The position numbers and the translations under genes were made by a program. Under the pieces are notes generated by a model. That model saw only the letters and a program-made list of their open reading frames with translations, ran no database searches and was not told the DNA's origin. Positions 59,355 through 64,000 of a DNA stretch of 64,000 nucleotides are shown one piece after another. The DNA lies in NCBI RefSeq assembly GCF_001187435.1, contig NZ_LFXA01000012.1, forward strand, positions 62,001-126,000, given 5' to 3'. The stretch's first letter is position 1, and each line of letters begins with the position of its first letter. This stretch comes from Streptomyces caatingaensis. Its GTDB lineage: Bacteria; Actinomycetota; Actinomycetes; Streptomycetales; Streptomycetaceae.

Positions 59355-61279
59355 GGCTGTGCGGTCCCTTCGAATGCGGTTTCCATGCGGACGTGCGGCA
59401 CCGGCTCCGGCAGTACGGAGAGGTCGTGGCGGAGGACCAGTTCCTCGGCGCTTTCCGTGACGACCGAGAATCCGAGGCCGGGGTAGAAGTCGCGGAAGCG
59501 GCCGTTCTTCCTGCTGGGCCGGTAGACCGCCCGCACCTCGTGGGCGCCGGTGGCGCGGGCGTGCGCCAACAGGGCCCTTACGGCGGCCTGTTCGATGCCG
59601 CGGGAGAACACCCGGCAGCTCAGCAGAGCGTTGTCCAGGTGCCATGTGGCGCCTTCGCGCCGGACGAAGAGGGCGCCCACCAGTCCGCTGTCGCCGAACC
59701 GGTCCCCCGCGTGCAGGGCGAGGACCAAGTGGTCCGGGTCCTCGGCCGCGGCGCGCACCTCGTCGGTACCCATCCGGCGGGTGGCCAGGTGGAACTGGTT
59801 GGTGCGCTGCGTGAGCCGCGCGATGCGGGGGATGTCGCGGCCGGCGGCCCGGGAGAGCCGGGCGGTCGTGTCGAGCCCCGCCAGGAACTCCTCCAGCGAG
59901 CCCGTGCCGCCGAGCAGTTCCCGGCGGGCGGCTTCGCCCCGGTACTGCTCGGTGCGCGCCCGGTCCTCGGCGGTGAGTTCGGGGGCGTCGAACCAGCCGT
60001 CGGCGAGCAGGCGTTCCACGTGGAGCGCGGGCTCCTCGTCCAGGCGCACCACGGTCACGTCCGGCAGGCTGGAGGCGACGAGGCCCGTCTCGAAGGGGGA
60101 GTCGTCGACGAAGACGAAACTGTCCAGGCCGAGGTTCAGTTCGTCGGCCAGCTCGGCCAGGTTGGCGTCCTTGGGGCGCCAGTTGGCCTTGATGCGGACG
60201 AAGTCGTCCTCCCGGAGGGTCATGTCGGGGTGTTCGCGCAGTGCCTGTTCGACGGCGCTCCGGTCGTTCTTGCTCGCCACCGCGAGCAGGACGCCCTGGT
60301 GGCGCAGTTGACGCAGCACGCCTTGGAAGCGGCCGAACGCCTCGCCGCGCGGCGTGGCCGCCGCGGCGATGCCCTCCAGGCCGTCGTCGCCCAGGACGCC
60401 GTCCCAGAGGGTGTTGTCCAGGTCGACGGCGATGACCTTCTTGGTGGCACCACGGCGCGCGCGGACCAAGTGCCCGATCTCGCGGGCGTACTGGCCCAGC
60501 AGTTCGTCACCGAGGTGGGTCCGGAAGTACGCCGACAGGCGGGGTTCGGCCACCGGCCCGCCCTCGGCCACCAGCGGATCGAGGTCCACGACGGTGACCT
60601 CCGGGTGCCGTGTCCCCAGCCGGAGCAGTCCGGCGTTGAACTCCCGCCAGACGACGCCCAGTTCGGATCGCGACCGGTGGTCGACAAGCTGGTGGGTGCG
60701 GTGGCGGCGCAGCGGAACGGTGTTGAGCACCAGGTGACCGCCGCTGCGCGCGTAGCGGGCGGTCAGCCGCTCCAGTTGGGCGAGCTTGGCGGTGGTGGCC
60801 TCCTCGACGTCGGCGACACTCCACGGGGTGGGCACCTCGTCGAAGACCACCCCTTCGTCCAGGACGCACAGGGCGAGCTGCGCGCCCGCGGTGTAGAGCA
60901 GGCTGCCGGGGTCCTGGAGGTCGCGCAGGTAGGCGTCGAAGTCGCTCACCAGGGGCCGGAGCAGCAGCCCGTGGCGGGCCAGCTGTGCGGTGAGCGGGGC
61001 GACCAGCGGGTCGAGTGTGCCGTGGCCCGTGATCACGACGGTGATCTCGTCGACCGGGCGGGACGCCGTGGCGGAGGCCCGGACCACCTCGTCCGGGTCG
61101 AGCCGGGCGAGGAGCCGGCCGGCCCTGGCGAGGTCCTCGTCCGACTCCAGTTCGGCGAGCAGTCGGGAAAGCCGGCCGTATTCCCGGCCGAGCACTCCGG
61201 CCTGGTGCAGGGCACGCAGCCGGTCGAGGGCGGGGGGTGTTGTGCGGTGGGACGGTGACGGATTGCCGGTGCGGTCCAT
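59351..61279 (-). CDS. FkbH-like HAD-family glyceryl transferase/phosphatase
   Basis: A 642-aa protein of the long FkbH form. An N-terminal SGNH-like region (about 80-270) is followed by a HAD phosphatase domain with VDLDNTLWDGVLG (Asp286, Asp288), ASKND near 338 and FVDDSP (Asp392-393), and a C-terminal GNAT-like part (about 520-642). Family members convert 1,3-bisphosphoglycerate to a glyceryl thioester on a partner ACP, with loss of phosphate. The gene lies between a KAS III-like gene (5-bp gap) and an ACP gene (ATGA overlap), the typical tetronate arrangement. I chose ATG at 61279; a GTG at 61288 that overlaps the upstream stop in a GTGA is an alternative. A D-lactyl or methoxymalonyl route is less likely, because no O-methyltransferase or dehydrogenase genes are nearby. 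Confidence 0.93.
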   Translation of the reverse strand: MDRTGNPSPSHRTTPPALDRLRALHQAGVLGREYGRLSRLLAELESDEDLARAGRLLARLDPDEVVRASATASRPVDEITVVITGHGTLDPLVAPLTAQLARHGLLLRPLVSDFDAYLRDLQDPGSLLYTAGAQLALCVLDEGVVFDEVPTPWSVADVEEATTAKLAQLERLTARYARSGGHLVLNTVPLRRHRTHQLVDHRSRSELGVVWREFNAGLLRLGTRHPEVTVVDLDPLVAEGGPVAEPRLSAYFRTHLGDELLGQYAREIGHLVRARRGATKKVIAVDLDNTLWDGVLGDDGLEGIAAAATPRGEAFGRFQGVLRQLRHQGVLLAVASKNDRSAVEQALREHPDMTLREDDFVRIKANWRPKDANLAELADELNLGLDSFVFVDDSPFETGLVASSLPDVTVVRLDEEPALHVERLLADGWFDAPELTAEDRARTEQYRGEAARRELLGGTGSLEEFLAGLDTTARLSRAAGRDIPRIARLTQRTNQFHLATRRMGTDEVRAAAEDPDHLVLALHAGDRFGDSGLVGALFVRREGATWHLDNALLSCRVFSRGIEQAAVRALLAHARATGAHEVRAVYRPSRKNGRFRDFYPGLGFSVVTESAEELVLRHDLSVLPEPVPHVRMETAFEGTAQP

Positions 61280-61284
61280 GGGGA

Positions 61285-62310
61285 TCACCAGGTGGGCGTC
61301 TGGAGGATCTCGACAACGGCGGCGGTACAGGTGTAGCCACCGCCGCCGCCGAAGAGCATCACCAGGTCGCCGGGCCCCACCTGGCCGGTCCGCAGCAGGT
61401 CGGCCAGACCGGCGAAGTGGTCGCCGGCCCCCAGGTGCCCGGTGCGGCTGCCGAAGTCCCAGGTCGACTGTTCGGGGGCGATCCCGAAGAACTGGCAGTA
61501 CTGCTCGTCGCCGAGGCCGCCGCGGGAGGCCACGTCGATGACCTTCTTCATGTCGCCGATCTTCATGCCGAGTTGGTCGAGCACCGACTGGCGGGCGGTG
61601 GCGATTGCGGTCAGCAGCCGCGTGAAGGTCTCGGTGCCGGGATTCGCCTCGCCGAACTCGGCCTTGCGTGCCGCCATGCTGATCGGCCGCTCGGGAGAGG
61701 GGGGACAGGCGTCGAGGGGACCGGTGCCGCGGTTCATGCCCTCGAAGAAGTTGTCCGAGGTGGTCGTGGTGGCCAGCACCCTGGCGTAGCCGCCGTTCCT
61801 GGAGAGGACCATGGCCGTGCCCGCGTCGGCGTAGACCGAGGCGTCGTGGGTGTTCCACCGGTCGATGGCGGGCGGGGCGAACCGGTCCCCGGTGGTGAGC
61901 AGGACGGCGCTGCCGCGCGTGCCGGCCGCCAGGTGGCTGGCCGCCAGTTCGAGCGAGCCCAGCCCCGCGTTGCACTGCTGGCCCATGTCCAGCGCCGGCA
62001 CCGCGTCACCCAGCGCCCGGCTCGCCACGTAGGAAGCCGCCGGCCACATGGGCCGGCCCTGGAACCAGAGGCTGCCGTGGACGACGAGTCCGAACTCCTC
62101 GACCGGAATCCCCGACTGGGCGACGGCCCGGCTGCCGGCGAGAGCGGCCATGTCCGGCGCGGCCTTTTCCGTTTCCACCAACACCGAGTGATATCCGAGG
62201 GATTCACGACGTTGCGCGGTGAGCACCCCCTCGCGCACCATGTCGTCCGTGTGAACCGTCGGCGGCAGATAGGTGCCCAGGCCGGCGATGTAAAGGTCGT
62301 TCCAGATCAT
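61285..62310 (-). CDS. KAS III-like (FabH/CerJ-type) acyl-ACP condensing or transfer enzyme
   Basis: A 341-aa thiolase-fold protein. The nucleophile Cys113 lies in QQCNAG. The FabH His-Asn pair is not present: the HQAN site reads DVASRGG, and a different His292 occurs in GHLGAGD near the C-terminus. This pattern is typical of secondary-metabolic KAS III relatives (tetronate enzymes, CerJ- and ChlB3-type acyltransferases) rather than of fatty-acid FabH. With the adjoining FkbH-like enzyme and ACP it should join a glyceryl unit to a beta-ketoacyl chain, or transfer the unit to a hydroxyl. I chose ATG at 62310 because family members start just before the first beta strand (LYIAGLGTYLPP); an ATG at 62376 in the same frame would add 22 residues. 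The ribosome binding site is weak at both. Confidence 0.9.
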   Translation of the reverse strand: MIWNDLYIAGLGTYLPPTVHTDDMVREGVLTAQRRESLGYHSVLVETEKAAPDMAALAGSRAVAQSGIPVEEFGLVVHGSLWFQGRPMWPAASYVASRALGDAVPALDMGQQCNAGLGSLELAASHLAAGTRGSAVLLTTGDRFAPPAIDRWNTHDASVYADAGTAMVLSRNGGYARVLATTTTSDNFFEGMNRGTGPLDACPPSPERPISMAARKAEFGEANPGTETFTRLLTAIATARQSVLDQLGMKIGDMKKVIDVASRGGLGDEQYCQFFGIAPEQSTWDFGSRTGHLGAGDHFAGLADLLRTGQVGPGDLVMLFGGGGGYTCTAAVVEILQTPTW

Positions 62311-62505
62311 GTATGACACACCGCTGTAAAGAATTGTCGTGCAGGAATCCCGGAACGCTTGGCCTGCCAGAGGCATGGCCTGCCCGAGAACCCCACCAAC
62401 CTAGTGCGCCCACGCTGCCGGCGGACCCCCTACCGCCCCCCTATACCGCGCGACGCCGCCCGGGCTCGGCCACGAGACCCGGGCGGCGTACGGGGAAGGA
62501 AGGGA
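62311..62505 (-). promoter_or_regulatory. Promoter region of the KAS III-FkbH-ACP operon
   Basis: On the minus strand TAGGGG occurs at 62443-62438 and 62432-62427, 11 bp apart. Twenty-three bases further on comes TAGGTT (62403-62398), a -10 candidate, giving a leader of about 80 nt to the chosen start. The 18-bp block around the repeats is very similar to that at 648-664 near the other end of the window. Confidence 0.5.
62453..62489 (-). terminator. Terminator-like hairpin after PKS1
   Basis: A perfect 12-bp stem (ACGCCGCCCGGG, 62453-62464, with 62478-62489) and a 13-nt loop begin 16 bp beyond the PKS1 stop codon. There is no T-tract. It separates PKS1 from the KAS III operon, which then uses its own promoter. 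Confidence 0.6.
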
Positions 62506-64000
62506 CTAGGACCGGCCCAGCTCCTCGTTGATGAACGCGAACAGCTCGTCGTCCGAGGCGCTTTCCAGCTCCTCGCGGCGGCTTGCGACGGCGGTCTCCG
62601 GACGGTTGATCCGGGCGAGGATCGTCTGGAGACGCGCGGAGACCATGGCGAGGGTCCCGTCGTCGGACGCCTGCGAGAGCACGGCGAACTCCAGCGCGTC
62701 CAGCTGGGCGTTGACCGCGTCCCGGCCACCGGCCGCGCCCTCGGTGAACTCGCCGTCGAGGAACGCGGCGAGATCCTTGGGCGTGGGGTGGTCGAAGACC
62801 AGGGTGGCGGGGAGCTGGAGTCCGGTGGCCTCGCCGATGCGGTTGCGCAGGGCGACGGCGGTGAGCGAGTCGAAGCCCAGGTCCTTGAACGCCTGCCCGG
62901 CACCCACCGATGCGGCGCCGGCGTGCCCGAGGACGGCGGCGGTGTGCCCGCGGACGAGGTCCAGCAGGGCCCGGGTGCGCTCGGCCCCGGTCAGCCCGGC
63001 GAGCTTCTCACCGAAGGCCGGCACCGCCTCGTCGGCCCCTGCGGTCACCACCAGCCGACCGCCGCCCGCCCCGTCGTCCGCCACCCGCTCGGGCCAGATC
63101 CGCTGCCTGCGGAACGCGTACGTGGGCAGGTCGACGCGGCGGCGGGCGCAGTCGCCGAGGACCGCGGCCCAGTCCGGGGTCACCCCGCGCACCTGCACCT
63201 CGGCGAGGGAGGTCAGGAACTGGCGCGGGCCGCCGAGGTCGCGGCGCAGCGTCCCGGCGACGGCGACCGGCTCCTCGCCCGCCGCCTCGGCCGTCTCCCG
63301 CAGCGGGACGGTGAGGACGGGGTGCGGGCCGACCTCGATGAAGCAGCGGAAGCCCTGCTCGATCAACGAGCGGACGGCGCCTTCCAGTTCGACGGTCCGG
63401 CGGAGGTTGCGGTACCAGTAATCGGCGTCCGTGACCGGGCCGGTGAGCCACTCCCCCGTCACCGTCGAGAAGAACGGCACCTCAGGAGCAAGAGGCGTCA
63501 CCGGGGCGAGGACGTCCAGGATCGTCTCGCGGATCTCCTCCACGGCGGCCGAGTGCGACGCGTAGTCCACCGGAATGCGGCGGGCGCGGACCGCTTCGGC
63601 TTCGCAGTGGGCCATCAGCTCATCCAGGGCAGCGACCTCACCCGAAACCACCACGGACGTCGGGCCGTTGACCGCGGCCACCGACACCCGACCGTCCCAC
63701 CGGCCGATCAGCTCACGCACCTCCGCCACCGGCAGCGGGACGGACACCATCCCACCCTTGCCCGCCAGCGCCCCGATCGCCCGCGACCGCAACGCCACCA
63801 CCCGCGCACCGTCATCGAGCGACAACGCACCCGACACCACCGCAGCCGCGATCTCACCCTGCGAGTGCCCGACCACCGCCGACGGCCGCACCCCGTACGA
63901 ACGCCACACCTCCGCCAACGACACCATCACAGCCCACAACACCGGCTGCACCACATCCACCCGCTCCAGCCCCGGCGCACCCTCCACACCACGAAGGACA
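62506..64000 (-). CDS. Type I PKS (PKS1), C-terminal part: AT(methylmalonyl)-ACP-docking tail
   Basis: The frame is open to the right edge, so the gene is cut inside its AT domain; an internal GTG at 63987 is not the start. Visible parts, counted from the edge: the AT with GHSQG and YASHS (methylmalonyl), the post-AT linker, one ACP (GFDSLTAVALRNR) and a C-terminal docking tail (SASDDELFAFINEELG) of the type that pairs with a DKLRDYLK helix such as that of PKS2. No DH, ER or KR lies between AT and ACP. That suits a loading module (KSQ-AT-ACP giving a propionyl starter) or a non-reducing extension module. The KS and everything upstream are outside the window, so the choice is open. A hairpin follows the stop codon. 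Confidence 0.93.
   Translation of the reverse strand, partial: VLRGVEGAPGLERVDVVQPVLWAVMVSLAEVWRSYGVRPSAVVGHSQGEIAAAVVSGALSLDDGARVVALRSRAIGALAGKGGMVSVPLPVAEVRELIGRWDGRVSVAAVNGPTSVVVSGEVAALDELMAHCEAEAVRARRIPVDYASHSAAVEEIRETILDVLAPVTPLAPEVPFFSTVTGEWLTGPVTDADYWYRNLRRTVELEGAVRSLIEQGFRCFIEVGPHPVLTVPLRETAEAAGEEPVAVAGTLRRDLGGPRQFLTSLAEVQVRGVTPDWAAVLGDCARRRVDLPTYAFRRQRIWPERVADDGAGGGRLVVTAGADEAVPAFGEKLAGLTGAERTRALLDLVRGHTAAVLGHAGAASVGAGQAFKDLGFDSLTAVALRNRIGEATGLQLPATLVFDHPTPKDLAAFLDGEFTEGAAGGRDAVNAQLDALEFAVLSQASDDGTLAMVSARLQTILARINRPETAVASRREELESASDDELFAFINEELGRS

Noticed and set aside
59133..61279. FkbH-like protein and ACP as a methoxymalonyl-ACP system
   Set aside because: The O-methyltransferase, dehydrogenases and special AT that such systems need are not seen. 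All ATs here read as malonyl or methylmalonyl, and the KAS III neighbour points to the tetronate type. Genes outside the window could change this.
61285..62310. Housekeeping fatty-acid FabH
   Set aside because: The FabH His-Asn motif is replaced, and the gene is operonic with FkbH-like and ACP genes inside a PKS cluster.

Overview
The window comes from a high-GC actinomycete, most likely Streptomyces or a close relative. The evidence is the strong G/C third-position bias, the actinobacterial AGGGAGG/GGAGG ribosome binding sites, and the modular type I polyketide synthase (PKS) architecture. Every gene I can support lies on the minus strand, so the biosynthetic order runs from right to left. 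Nearly the whole window is one hybrid PKS-NRPS assembly line. Both ends are cut: the first PKS enters from the right edge inside an AT domain, and an FG-GAP-repeat gene runs off the left edge.

Layout from right to left. (1) 62506-64000: C-terminal part of a PKS (methylmalonyl AT, ACP, docking tail), closed by a strong hairpin. (2) 59133-62310: a three-gene cassette of KAS III-like enzyme, FkbH-like glyceryl transferase and stand-alone ACP. This is the combination known from tetronate pathways. (3) 5731-58879: four large PKS genes carrying ten extension modules. PKS2 is H (malonyl, DH-ER-KR), I (malonyl, DH-KR), J (malonyl, DH-KR). PKS3 is E (methylmalonyl, DH-ER-KR), F (malonyl, DH-KR), G (malonyl, DH-KR with an altered DH motif). 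PKS4 is C (malonyl, KR) and D (methylmalonyl, DH-ER-KR). PKS5 is A (methylmalonyl, DH-KR) and B (malonyl, no reduction). The module letters are my own labels. (4) 662-5679: an iminopeptidase-like alpha/beta hydrolase, a Cys-type alpha/beta-hydrolase that resembles the Dieckmann cyclases of tetramate pathways, and a C-A-PCP NRPS whose A domain reads as glycine-specific. (5) 1-496: a partial FG-GAP/VCBS-like repeat protein.

How it should work (inference from colinearity): the last PKS module leaves a beta-ketoacyl chain, the NRPS adds glycine, and the Cys-type hydrolase closes and releases a 3-acyl tetramic acid. No integrated thioesterase domain is present. The predicted chain is starter-CH2CH2-CH=CH-CH=CH-CH2CH(Me)-CH=CH-CH=CH-CH(OH)-CH2CH2-CH(Me)-CH=C(Me)-CO-tetramate. 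It contains a 1,7,9-decatriene, the geometry for an intramolecular Diels-Alder decalin, plus a second distal diene. The unexpected element is the tetronate-type glyceryl cassette embedded in a line that should already end as a glycine tetramate.

Four intergenic regions carry an (T/G)AGGGG repeat pattern, mostly phased at 11 bp. At three of them the promoter-proximal copy sits exactly 23 bp from a -10-like hexamer, which suggests one pathway-specific activator. No regulator, transporter, P450, tRNA, rRNA, IS element or CRISPR array was seen. Tailoring, resistance and regulatory genes presumably lie outside the window. No stretch of more than 300 bases lacks a gene.
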